Below the pieces are notes generated by a model. It made no database searches and was not told the DNA's origin. It worked only from the letters and a program-made list of their open reading frames with translations. Positions 1-6,786 of a DNA stretch of 20,068 nucleotides are shown piece by piece; positions within the stretch are counted from its first letter, which is position 1, and the number at the start of each line of letters is the position of its first letter. Made by a program: the position numbers and the translations under genes. The stretch comes from Streptosporangiaceae bacterium. Lineage in GTDB: Bacteria > Actinomycetota > Actinomycetes > Streptosporangiales > Streptosporangiaceae. The DNA is taken from the NCBI GenBank assembly GCA_030045295.1, contig JASIGD010000531.1, forward strand, positions 1 through 20,068. The letters are read 5' to 3'.

Positions 1-31
1 AAAACACCGCGTCCGGGACAGTTGCTGGTGC

Positions 32-60
32 TAGTCATTGCCGTAAAGCAGGTATATAGT
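32..60 (+). promoter_or_regulatory. Candidate promoter of the MarR-GNAT gene
   Basis: TAGTCA at 32-37 (4 of 6 matches to a -35 box) is followed by a 17-base gap and TATAGT at 55-60 (5 of 6 matches to a -10 box). Transcription would start near 67, leaving a leader of under 30 bases before the ATG at 95. The short AT-rich patch stands out in otherwise GC-rich sequence. This is a pattern match only. Confidence 0.45.
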
Positions 61-72
61 TGCTTTAGGCAA
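38..72. promoter_or_regulatory. Inverted repeat, likely MarR operator
   Basis: The left arm TTGCCGTAAAGCA (38-50) and the right arm TGCTTTAGGCAA (61-72) are complementary apart from one unpaired base, around a 10-base AT-rich centre. The repeat overlaps the proposed -10 box, which lies in its centre. MarR-family regulators usually bind palindromes over their own promoters, so autorepression by the adjacent gene is the simple reading. A hairpin in the mRNA is less likely because most of the repeat lies upstream of the predicted transcription start. Confidence 0.55.
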
Positions 73-94
73 GTGATAGCTCGGGGTGAGCGGC

Positions 95-1054
95 ATGAGC
101 GAACTGGCAGCGGACGAGCCAGGCACCGGGGAAGACCGGGCCGATGACGCTGCGGTAGCGGCGGTACGCGCGTTCAACCGCTTCTACACGAACATGATCG
201 GGCTGCTGCGGGGCAAGTACCTCGGCACCCCGTACTCGCTCACCGAGGCAAGACTGCTGTTCGAGCTGGCCCAGCGCGACGCCAGCGAGGTCAGCGACCT
301 GCGGCGCACGGTCGACATCGACGCGGGTTACCTGAGCCGCATCCTGACCAGGTTCGAGTCTGACGGCCTCGTCACCCGGGAGCGCTCGGCCGCCGACGGC
401 CGCCGCCAGGTCATCCGGCTCACCGCGACCGGCCGTACCGCGGTGGCGGGCCTGGACACCCGGTCGGCCCGGCAGACCAGCGACATGCTGGCCGGCGTCC
501 GCGACGATGACCGGCGCAAGCTGCTGGACGCCATGCACGTCATCACCGACATCCTCACCGGGTCTCCGCAACCGCGCGGCTACCTGATCCGGGCACCCGA
601 GCCCGGCGACATGGGCTGGGTGGTGCAGCGGAACGCCGCGATGTACGCGGAGGAGTTCGGCTGGGACGCCTCCTACGAGGCGCTCGTGGCCAGGATCGTC
701 GCGGATTACGTGGACCGCAGGGATCCTCAGGCCGAGGCGGCGTGGATCGCCGAGGTAGACGGGATTCCGGCCGGCTGCGTGTTCTGCGTGCGGGAGAACG
801 CCACGACCGCCCGGCTGCGGCTACTGCTCGTAGAGCCGTGGGCCAGGGGGCTCGGGATCGGCTCGCGGCTGGTCGAGGAGGTGCTCCGGTTCGCCCGCCG
901 GGCCGGGTACGCCAGCATCACCTTGTGGACCAACGACGTGCTGGCCGACGCGAGGCGGATCTACCAGCGGGCTGGCTTCACCCTGGACGACGAGAACCGC
1001 CACCACAGTTTCGGGCACGACCTGGTCGGCCAGAACTGGTCCCGCCGCCTGTAG
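95..1054 (+). CDS. MarR-type winged-helix / GNAT acetyltransferase fusion
   Basis: A 319-residue two-domain protein. The N-terminal part has a MarR-like winged helix at about residues 48-115, with the pattern YSLTEARLL, then DAGYLSRILTRFESDGLV and a basic wing ADGRRQVIRLT. The C-terminal part, about 165-319, is a GNAT domain with the acetyl-CoA pyrophosphate-binding motif RGLGIG at about 251-256 and a typical ending (ARRIYQRAGF). Such fusions are a known actinobacterial family of acetyltransferases carrying their own DNA-binding domain; the acetylated substrate is unknown. The ATG at 95 is preferred over the GTG at 86 because GGGGTGAG lies just before it, although that gives tight spacing. 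The gene stands alone, is probably autoregulated through the upstream palindrome, and ends inside a hairpin. Confidence 0.85.
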   Translation: MSELAADEPGTGEDRADDAAVAAVRAFNRFYTNMIGLLRGKYLGTPYSLTEARLLFELAQRDASEVSDLRRTVDIDAGYLSRILTRFESDGLVTRERSAADGRRQVIRLTATGRTAVAGLDTRSARQTSDMLAGVRDDDRRKLLDAMHVITDILTGSPQPRGYLIRAPEPGDMGWVVQRNAAMYAEEFGWDASYEALVARIVADYVDRRDPQAEAAWIAEVDGIPAGCVFCVRENATTARLRLLLVEPWARGLGIGSRLVEEVLRFARRAGYASITLWTNDVLADARRIYQRAGFTLDDENRHHSFGHDLVGQNWSRRL

Positions 1055-1067
1055 GCGGCGGGACCAG
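1036..1067 (+). terminator. Strong hairpin at the MarR-GNAT stop codon
   Basis: CTGGTCCCGCCGCCT (1036-1050) and AGGCGGCGGGACCAG (1053-1067) form a perfect 15-bp stem, with the TAG stop at 1052-1054 at the tip. The last codons are therefore part of the stem. There is no T-run after it, so it would act as a U-less actinobacterial terminator or an mRNA 3' stabiliser. Bases 1068-1249 hold nothing else I can support. Confidence 0.6.
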
Positions 1068-1249
1068 GTGGCAGCGGTTGGTCCGGCCCGAGCGCGGCGG
1101 CGCTTTAGCTGAGCCGCGTTCTACTGGCCGACCTCTGCGCCGGTCCGCTAGATGCGGCGGCGGTCAACGCGACGGGCGGTGCGCCGCGACGTGCGGCGGG
1201 CCACTCTGCGTGCTCCGAACATCTCCTGCCTCCGTTCTCGTCCTGGTAC

Positions 1250-1804
1250 CTATTGTGCGCTCGCCGCGCCCGAGGTTTCCATTTCGTGGTGCTGGTTCGC
1301 CTCGTCCGCGGACATCAGCCCGATCGCCACCAGGTCGAGCGGGCTGATGAAGCCGTCGCTGATGCGGAAGCCCCCGGCGCGGAAGACCGCGTCGCGCAGC
1401 GGCACCGCCCAGTGGTGCTCGAGCAGGATGAGCGCTGCCGCGGAGTCGTTCGGGATGTCCTCGAGCACATCCCAGCCCTCCTCCTCGGTGAATACGTGCA
1501 CGCCGCCCTCGGCGTCCGCTTCCTCGGCACCGGCGAGCGCGCCGGCTTCCGCTCCCTCCTCGCCCTCGAAGCCCAGCCCGATCAGCGCGCCGATCTTGCT
1601 GCCGAGCTCGATGGCCTCGTCCTTGGTGAGGTTGCTGAGGTGCTCCACCTCCAGTTCGCCGTCGGCGTCCTTGTAGACGACGAGCGAGTCGATGACGCGC
1701 ACCATGTCGGCTTCGCGGAGCCGCTCCAGTTCGGCGATGATCTCGCCGTGGAAGTCAGGCTGGTTGAACCCGAGGACGATGAGCTGCACAGGCCCGATTG
1801 CCAT
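1250..1804 (-). CDS. DUF1269/DUF6325-like acidic protein
   Basis: A 184-residue protein. The N-terminal pattern (GPVQLIVLGF, FHGEI..EL, VRVIDSLVVYKDADG) and a later SAAALILLEHHWA stretch resemble the actinobacterial DUF1269/DUF6325 group, whose function is unknown. The middle, about residues 88-120, is a Gly/Ala/Glu-rich stretch (GALIGLGFEGEEGAEAGALAG) that looks like a glycine-zipper hairpin interrupted by acidic residues. It is too charged to be a confident membrane segment. The C-terminal tail is polar. The ATG is preceded by AAGGGG about six bases upstream. The gene is transcribed divergently from the MFS transporter across about 195 bases that contain a long inverted repeat. The family match is from memory, so the exact DUF number is less certain than the resemblance. 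Confidence 0.7.
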   Translation of the reverse strand: MAIGPVQLIVLGFNQPDFHGEIIAELERLREADMVRVIDSLVVYKDADGELEVEHLSNLTKDEAIELGSKIGALIGLGFEGEEGAEAGALAGAEEADAEGGVHVFTEEEGWDVLEDIPNDSAAALILLEHHWAVPLRDAVFRAGGFRISDGFISPLDLVAIGLMSADEANQHHEMETSGAASAQ

Positions 1805-1867
1805 GTCCCGCCCCTTTCACTCTCGATTGGCTGGCCTTTGTTACGTGCAGCAGTATCGAGCCTGGCG

Positions 1868-1905
1868 GCAGGCGGCACATCACCCGCCGAAGGTGATCCG
1901 CCTGC
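1868..1905. repeat. Inverted repeat between divergent genes
   Basis: GCAGGCGG (1868-1875), a three-base bulge, then ATCACC (1879-1884) pairs with GGTGAT CCGCCTGC (1892-1905) around the 7-base loop CGCCGAA. This gives 14 paired bases. It lies between the DUF1269-like gene and the MFS gene and could be an operator for both or a leader hairpin of either. The spacing does not decide which. Confidence 0.5.
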
Positions 1906-1999
1906 ACCTATGCCGGGGCCGCAATAGTTTGCTGTCTGTTAACCAAATATGCAGGAAGCGGGCCTACACGAGGAGCCCGCCCAAATTTATCGTCGCGTT

Positions 2000-3442
2000 A
2001 TGAGCACTTCCGCAGCGTCAGCACCCAGTGCCGATCCCTTCCAGGCGCTCGACGACTCCAAGATCAGCCGGTTCCAGCTCAAGATCATGTTCGTCTCGGG
2101 CATGGGCTTCTTCACCGACGCCTACGACTTGTTCGTCATCGGCATCGTCGTGGCGCTGATCGAGACTCAGTGGAAGCTGTCGACCAGCCAGGTCTCGTGG
2201 CTGAACTCCGCCACCCTGCTGGCCTCGGCCGTGGGAGCGATCGTGTTCGGCCGGATCGCGGACATCCTCGGACGCAAGCGGATTTACGGCTACGAGGTGC
2301 TGATCCTCGCGGCAGGCGCGATCGCGTCGGCGTTCGCGCCGAACTACACGTTCCTGCTCGTCTGCCGGATCATCCTCGGCATCGGCATCGGCGGCGACTA
2401 CCCGGTCTCCGCGACGATCATGAGCGAGTACTCCAGCAAGTCGACCCGCGGCAAGATGGTCGGGCTCGTGTTCTCCATGCAGGCCGCCGGCCTGGTCGTC
2501 GGCCCGCTGATCGCCTCGATCCTGCTGGCCTCGGGCATGTCCGACAACCTCATCTGGCGCCTCCTGCTCGGCTTCGGCGCGATCCCCGGCCTGGCCGTGT
2601 ACTACCTGCGCCGTCAGATCCACGAAACGCCGCGGTTCGCCATGGCCGGCGGCGCTCACGAAGAAGCCGCGGCGGCCATCGCGGATGCCACCGGGGGCAG
2701 CACGGGGGCCGCGCCGAAGGGCGAATCCGCCGCGCGGCAGCAGCAGAGCGCGCTCGACGGCTACATGAAGATCTTCCGTAACCGGCGCATCCTGATCTGG
2801 CTCATCGGCACGGCGGGCGCGTGGCTGCTGCTGGACTTCTGCTACTACGGCAACACCATCTCCCAGCCGGAGATCCTCAAGGCGCTGAACCCGCACGCCA
2901 GCCTGCTGCACAACACCCTGGTCCAGCTCGCTATCGTCGCCGTCTTCGCGGTACCCGGGTATATCGTGGCCGTGCTGCTGATGGACAAGACCGGGCGGAA
3001 GAGCATCCAGATGCTCGGCTTCTTCATGATGGCGCTGATGTTCCTGGTTATCGGGCTCGTCACGGCGGTCGTGCATCATGTCTGGTGGTTCCTGATCCTG
3101 TACGGCATCAGCTACTTCTTCACCGAGTTCGGGCCGAACATGACCACGTTCATCTACCCGGCCGAGTTGTTCCCCACCGACGTCCGAACTACCAGCCACG
3201 GCATATCCGCCGGGGCCGGTAAGCTCGGCGCGTTCGCCGGCGCGTTCCTGTTCCCCGATTTCCTGGCCGTCACGCACGGCCTGAACCGGGCGATGACTAT
3301 CGCCGGGGTCGTGGCGGTCGTCGGCCTGCTGCTGACCCTGGTGGCGCTGCCCGAGACCAGGGGCAAGAGCCTCGAGCAGCTGGAAGAGGAGGCGTACGCC
3401 GAGGAGCCCGCGAAGGCGCGCCTCGGAGTCCAGCCCGCCTGA
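2000..3442 (+). CDS. MFS transporter, PHO84-type phosphate:H+ symporter-like
   Basis: A protein of about 480 residues with roughly twelve hydrophobic segments split by a hydrophilic Ala/Gly-rich central loop at about residues 215-260. Family signatures are visible: FFTDAYDLFVIG in helix 1, GRIADILGRKR after helix 2, GIGIGGDYPVSATIMSEY in helix 4, YYGNTISQPEIL in helix 7, LLMDKTGRKS, and FGPNMTTFIYPAELFPTDVR near helix 10. These place it near the PHO84/PiPT phosphate symporters; the GGDYP motif is typical of that group. Substrate assignment is inference, since related actinobacterial members may carry other organic or inorganic anions. The ATG at 2000 is chosen because homologous sequence begins there. 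An in-frame ATG at 1949 would add 17 residues, and neither start has a good ribosome site. GAGGAG at 1970-1975 sits in a small hairpin loop (1958-1980). Confidence 0.82.
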   Translation: MSTSAASAPSADPFQALDDSKISRFQLKIMFVSGMGFFTDAYDLFVIGIVVALIETQWKLSTSQVSWLNSATLLASAVGAIVFGRIADILGRKRIYGYEVLILAAGAIASAFAPNYTFLLVCRIILGIGIGGDYPVSATIMSEYSSKSTRGKMVGLVFSMQAAGLVVGPLIASILLASGMSDNLIWRLLLGFGAIPGLAVYYLRRQIHETPRFAMAGGAHEEAAAAIADATGGSTGAAPKGESAARQQQSALDGYMKIFRNRRILIWLIGTAGAWLLLDFCYYGNTISQPEILKALNPHASLLHNTLVQLAIVAVFAVPGYIVAVLLMDKTGRKSIQMLGFFMMALMFLVIGLVTAVVHHVWWFLILYGISYFFTEFGPNMTTFIYPAELFPTDVRTTSHGISAGAGKLGAFAGAFLFPDFLAVTHGLNRAMTIAGVVAVVGLLLTLVALPETRGKSLEQLEEEAYAEEPAKARLGVQPA

Positions 3443-3496
3443 TCGCAGGTTGGCCCGTCCCCGAACCCGACTACGGCCTCGGCCTACTGACATCCC

Positions 3497-3547
3497 AGAG
3501 GAGGTGAAGCGGCGCCAGCCCCGCCGCCGCCAGGCGGCCGCCACGCC
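3497..3547 (+). promoter_or_regulatory. Structured translation leader of the universal stress protein gene
   Basis: AGAGGAGGTGA at 3497-3507 is the best Shine-Dalgarno match in the window, yet the only usable start in frame with the downstream protein is the GTG at 3548, more than 40 bases away. GGCG (3511-3514) can pair with CGCC (3544-3547). Inside that, GCCGCC (3523-3528) pairs with GGCGGC (3533-3538). Folding would put the Shine-Dalgarno sequence next to the GTG. The same span can encode a 15-codon Arg-rich peptide (GTG at 3504 to TGA at 3549-3551) that overlaps the start codon, but its GTG lies inside the Shine-Dalgarno sequence, so its translation is doubtful. Confidence 0.4.
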
Positions 3548-3988
3548 GTGAAGCTGATGACATACAAGGTCGTTGTCGGCGTCGACGGGTCCCCGCACAG
3601 TGACGCCGCGCTCCGCTGGGCGCTCCGGGACGCCGAGAAGCACGGAGGTCAGGTGACCGCCGTGTTCGCCTGGCAGGTACCGTTCAGTTCCTTCCCGGGC
3701 CTGTACGACCGGGAGGCGCTGGAGAAGGCCAGCAAGGAGTTCGTGATCGAGAAGGTCAGCGCGGTCGCGCCGAAGCCGTCGGTTCCGCTGCTGCCGCTGG
3801 TGGCCGAGGGCGAGGCAGCGGAGTCGCTGCTCGCCGCGGCGAAGGACGCCGACATCCTCGTGCTGGGTACCCGCGGCCGGTCACACCTGGCCGGGCTGCT
3901 GCTCGGGTCGGTCAGCCAGATCTGCGCTGCCGCCGCCCGGTGCCCGGTCGTCCTGGTGAAGCGGGAGGACGAGTTCGGCGAAGGCTGA
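3548..3988 (+). CDS. Universal stress protein (UspA family)
   Basis: A single-domain 146-residue cytoplasmic protein, the normal length for one Usp unit. It opens with KVVVGVDGSPHSDAALRWA, containing the conserved Asp of the nucleotide site. It carries the ATP-binding signature G-x2-G-x9-G-S as GTRGRSHLAGLLLGS at about residues 106-120, then CPVVLVK at the C-terminal strand. It therefore belongs to the ATP-binding class of stress proteins, whose clients are usually unknown. It lies about 105 bases downstream of the transporter on the same strand with no obvious terminator between, so co-transcription is possible. The GTG at 3548 is used; an ATG at 3557 would remove only three residues. It is convergent with the rhodanese gene, ten bases away. 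Confidence 0.9.
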   Translation: MKLMTYKVVVGVDGSPHSDAALRWALRDAEKHGGQVTAVFAWQVPFSSFPGLYDREALEKASKEFVIEKVSAVAPKPSVPLLPLVAEGEAAESLLAAAKDADILVLGTRGRSHLAGLLLGSVSQICAAAARCPVVLVKREDEFGEG

Positions 3989-3998
3989 CACCTTCCGC

Positions 3999-4838
3999 TT
4001 AATCGCCCGTCGCGACGGGGCGGGCGGGGTCGGCGATCCAGTTCGACCACGAGCCCACGTAGAGCGCGGCGGGGATGCCGGCCAGCGCGAGGGCGAGAAC
4101 CTCATGCGCCGCGGTAACACCAGAGCCGCAGTAGACTCCCACCGCGCCGGCCCGCCGGACGCCGAGGGACGCGAACCGGGCGGCGAGTTCCGCGATGTCC
4201 TTGAAGGTGCCGTCCGCGTTCACGTTGCCGGCCGTGGGCGCGCTGACCGCGCCCGGAATATGCCCGGCCACCGGGTCAACCGGTTCGTGCTCGCCCCGGT
4301 AGCGCTCGCGCGCCCGGGCGTCGAGCAGCAGGCCCGTCCGAGCGATCGCCTCGGCGGCGGCCGCGTCGAGCGCCGGCATCAGGCCCGGGCGCGCGGTGAA
4401 GTCGCCTGGCTCCCTCGGCGGATCCGCCGTGGTCACCGCGAGCCCGGCGGCCAGCCAGGCACGGTAGCCGCCGTCGAGAACCCGCACGTCCTGGTGTCCG
4501 TAGTAGCGCAGCATCCACCACGCGCGAGCGGCGGCCGTGGAGTCCGCGCCGTCGTACACCACGACGGGCCTATCCCGGCTGACCCCGGCCGCGCGCATCG
4601 CGGCCTGGAATTTCGCCGTATCCGGCAGCGGGTGCCGCCCGGCCGGGCCTGCCGGCCCGGCCAGCTCGCGGTCCAGGTCGGCAAAGACCGCACCGGGCAG
4701 ATGCCCCTGCCGGTAGCTGTCCAGGCCGGGAGGGCCGCCGAGGTGCCACCGCACGTCGAGGACGACCGGTCCTGGCTCGCTGGTCAGTTCCTCCGCGAGC
4801 GTCGCGGCGGTGACCAGGAACCTGCCCGCGCCCGTCAC
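3999..4838 (-). CDS. sseA: Two-domain sulfurtransferase (rhodanese / 3-mercaptopyruvate type)
   Basis: A 279-residue protein of tandem rhodanese domains. The inactive N-terminal domain shows VVLDVRWHL, GHLPGAVFADLD and VVVYDG. The catalytic C-terminal domain shows LLLDARARERY, GHIPGAVSAP and an active-site loop CGSGVTA with the nucleophilic Cys at about residue 237, followed by GSWSNW. CGSGVTA loops are typical of 3-mercaptopyruvate sulfurtransferases, whereas CRxGx loops mark thiosulfate enzymes, so mercaptopyruvate is the likelier donor. The GTG start at 4838 overlaps the TGA of the phosphodiesterase-like gene in a GTGA arrangement, which points to translational coupling. The role is likely cytosolic sulfur transfer or cyanide/thiol detoxification. 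The gene symbol is given by family analogy. Confidence 0.88.
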   Translation of the reverse strand: MTGAGRFLVTAATLAEELTSEPGPVVLDVRWHLGGPPGLDSYRQGHLPGAVFADLDRELAGPAGPAGRHPLPDTAKFQAAMRAAGVSRDRPVVVYDGADSTAAARAWWMLRYYGHQDVRVLDGGYRAWLAAGLAVTTADPPREPGDFTARPGLMPALDAAAAEAIARTGLLLDARARERYRGEHEPVDPVAGHIPGAVSAPTAGNVNADGTFKDIAELAARFASLGVRRAGAVGVYCGSGVTAAHEVLALALAGIPAALYVGSWSNWIADPARPVATGD

Positions 4839-5980
4839 GTCGCGGCGAAGGCGAGCGCAGGAACGAGCTGTTCGGACGGGGTCAGCGAGCCGTGCATGCC
4901 GAAGAGCCTGGACTGCCCGGGCTCCGTCTTCGTGGCCACGGCGGCGAAGTTGCCCGCAAGCGCGGCTACGACGTCGCCGATCCTGTCGGTCATGCGCGGG
5001 TCCACCGGGCCGAACCAGCCTTCCTTGATGGCCTCGTCCCTCGGCAGCACCCAGGCCCGTTCGCCGAGCACCTCGCGCCAGGTGGCGAGGACATCGCCGG
5101 CGGCGCCGGGCCGCGCGTAGAGGTGCCTGGCTCTCGGCTCGCCGCCGAGCAGGGCCAGCCCGGCCCGTAGCTCGGGCGTGGCGTCCACGTCGAGCCTGTC
5201 CTCCGGACCGACGTCCACCATGCCGTGGTCGGCGGTCACGTACAGGCAGGTCCCGGACGGCAGCGCGGTGGCGATCTGTTCAGCGAGCTTGTCCACGTGG
5301 GCCAGCTGGTTGTACCAGGCATCCGAGCCGACGCCGAACACGTGCCCGGTCCCGTCGAGATCGCCGTGATACACCATGACGAACGCGCGCCCGTTCTCCG
5401 CCAGGGCCGCAGCCGCCTGTGCCGCCAGGGCGCCCATGCTGTTGGCCGGCCAGAGCTCCCCGCCGCGCAGCGCCGCCGTCGTCAGACCCTTGTCGCGGAA
5501 CGAGCCCGGGGCCACGTGGATGGCTGCGATGCCGGCCGCGGTAGCTCGCTCGAACAACGTCGGCAGGGGCTGCCACTGCCGGGGATCGACCCGCGGGTCC
5601 CAGCGCAGCCCGTTGAGCAGCAGGTCTTCGCCTGGTACGAGGACCTTGTAGCCGAGCATCCCGTGCTGGCCAGGCGGGCGTCCGGTGCCCAGCGAGGCGA
5701 GGCTGGTCACCGTCGTGGCCGGGAACCCGGCCGTGATCGGCTTGGAATTGCGCCCGAGCTCGGACAGGAACGGCGCGGCGGCGGGGTGATCACGGAGCAG
5801 TTCCCAGCCGAGCCCGTCCACGATCAGCAGGCACGCGCGCTGCGCGGGCGCCAGGCCGAGGACGTTCTGCGATTCAGGCGCTTCCGGATCGAGGGACGCG
5901 AGGACGGACGAAGACAATTCGGCCAAGGTCGCGGCCCCGTAGGAGGGCACCATCGGCGGATGTCTCGGCTCGAGCGTCAT
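4835..5980 (-). CDS. Alkaline phosphatase-fold nucleotide pyrophosphatase/phosphodiesterase family protein
   Basis: A 381-residue protein with the metal-site motifs of the NPP branch of the alkaline phosphatase superfamily. These are LLIVDGLGWELL (first metal Asp at about 55), a nucleophile region GFPATTVTSLASLGTG (Thr at about 89-90), then GQHGMLGY, the HGDLDGTGH metal ligands, and VTADHGMVD. All expected metal-binding Asp/His positions appear intact, so it should be an active phosphodiesterase or phosphatase. The substrate is unknown. No signal peptide is evident from the chosen start, so it looks cytoplasmic. The ATG at 5980 has GAGGA eight bases upstream and matches where family similarity begins. 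The 57 codons further upstream are Arg/Cys-rich and run back over the DUF5998 stop, so they were excluded. Confidence 0.85.
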   Translation of the reverse strand: MTLEPRHPPMVPSYGAATLAELSSSVLASLDPEAPESQNVLGLAPAQRACLLIVDGLGWELLRDHPAAAPFLSELGRNSKPITAGFPATTVTSLASLGTGRPPGQHGMLGYKVLVPGEDLLLNGLRWDPRVDPRQWQPLPTLFERATAAGIAAIHVAPGSFRDKGLTTAALRGGELWPANSMGALAAQAAAALAENGRAFVMVYHGDLDGTGHVFGVGSDAWYNQLAHVDKLAEQIATALPSGTCLYVTADHGMVDVGPEDRLDVDATPELRAGLALLGGEPRARHLYARPGAAGDVLATWREVLGERAWVLPRDEAIKEGWFGPVDPRMTDRIGDVVAALAGNFAAVATKTEPGQSRLFGMHGSLTPSEQLVPALAFAAT

Positions 5981-6120
5981 GCGGGAATCCTCATCTGCTA
6001 CTCGTGGGTGCCACTCAGTGCCCTGCCCAAGCGCCGGCTCGGCTGGGCATCGCCTTAACTTGTCATCGCCTTGCCTGTCGCATCTTTGCCCGGAACATCG
6101 TGCCACTGGAGGGCGCCAGC

Positions 6121-6167
6121 GGCAAAACAACACCGAAAGGGTCTCAGCCACCGGCCAGCGCGGTGGC
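6121..6167 (-). terminator. Candidate terminator at the DUF5998 stop
   Basis: On the minus strand GCCACCG (6167-6161) and CGGTGGC (6153-6147) form a 7-bp stem with a 7-base loop immediately before the TGA at 6146-6144. A T-rich stretch with TTTCGG and TTGTTTTG follows at 6140-6121. This is the most classical terminator shape in the window. It would separate DUF5998 from the phosphodiesterase-like gene, whose promoter would then lie in 5981-6143, where I see no clear consensus. Confidence 0.4.
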
Positions 6168-6737
6168 GTCGGACAGGGCCCGCACGAAACCCAGCAACTG
6201 CCGGACGGCTTCTTCGCCGTCCGCGTCCTGGCTGACCCGCAGCGAGAAGTCGTCGGCGGTGATCGTGCCCAGGTAGCCGTGATCGGCGTCGCAGTTCTCG
6301 TCGCCGCAGTGCGCCGGCTCGAGTTCCAGGTGGGACAGGACGTTCCAGCCGATGGTCAGCATGACCTCCGACGGGAGGGTGACGCCCGGCACGTAGGCGG
6401 CCGGGTCGGGGACCATGCGGGTGAGCGCCACGGACGAGATCTTGGCGAACCGGATCGCCTCCGTGCTTGTCTCCGCCCGCGGCCGGCTGTCAGACTCATC
6501 GGCCGGATGCTCGTCGGTATGCGAGTACACCAGCCGGGTCGGAGTCAGCGCCAGCACGGTCATGTGGCGGCGCACCTCCAGTCCGGGATCGAAGATCGCG
6601 TCATGGTGGACGACGTAGGCCACCACGGGTTCTGACCCAAGCGCCGAGGCCACCGCGTCGGACACCAGCCCCGGGTAATAGCCGCTGCGCTCGATCGCGG
6701 CCCGCAGGCCATCGGTCGCGGCTCGCGTTTCCCTCAT
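6144..6737 (-). CDS. DUF5998 family protein
   Basis: A 197-residue protein that I recognise as the actinobacterial DUF5998 family. It begins with DGLRAAIERSGYYPGLVSDAV and continues with VVAYVVHHDAIFD.GLEVRRHMTVL, LTPTRLVYSHTDEH and ALTRMVPDPAAYVPG. It carries a Cys/His cluster HCGDENCDADHGY that resembles a small metal site and is conserved in the family. The function is unknown. The ATG at 6737 is preferred because family members start a few residues before TDGLRAAIERSGYYP and AGGATGGGG lies just upstream; an ATG 13 codons further up at 6776 is possible. It sits 49 bases downstream of another minus-strand gene, so the two are probably one operon. The next gene is 163 bases away beyond a hairpin. 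Confidence 0.85.
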   Translation of the reverse strand: MRETRAATDGLRAAIERSGYYPGLVSDAVASALGSEPVVAYVVHHDAIFDPGLEVRRHMTVLALTPTRLVYSHTDEHPADESDSRPRAETSTEAIRFAKISSVALTRMVPDPAAYVPGVTLPSEVMLTIGWNVLSHLELEPAHCGDENCDADHGYLGTITADDFSLRVSQDADGEEAVRQLLGFVRALSDATALAGG

Positions 6738-6786
6738 GCCCCCATCCTGCACCGTCTGGCTGGATGCTTCACCCACCGGACCGAAT

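Noticed and set aside
2018..3643. Very long minus-strand open frame (541 codons) opposite the MFS gene
   Set aside because: Composition is Arg/Gly/Asp/Gln-rich with no recognisable domain. It is the mirror of the transporter's third-position GC bias, and the plus strand encodes a clear transporter.
4104..6058. Two plus-strand open frames (338 and 277 codons) opposite the rhodanese and phosphodiesterase-like genes
   Set aside because: Both are antisense to genes with intact catalytic motifs and have Arg/Gly/Pro-rich shadow composition.
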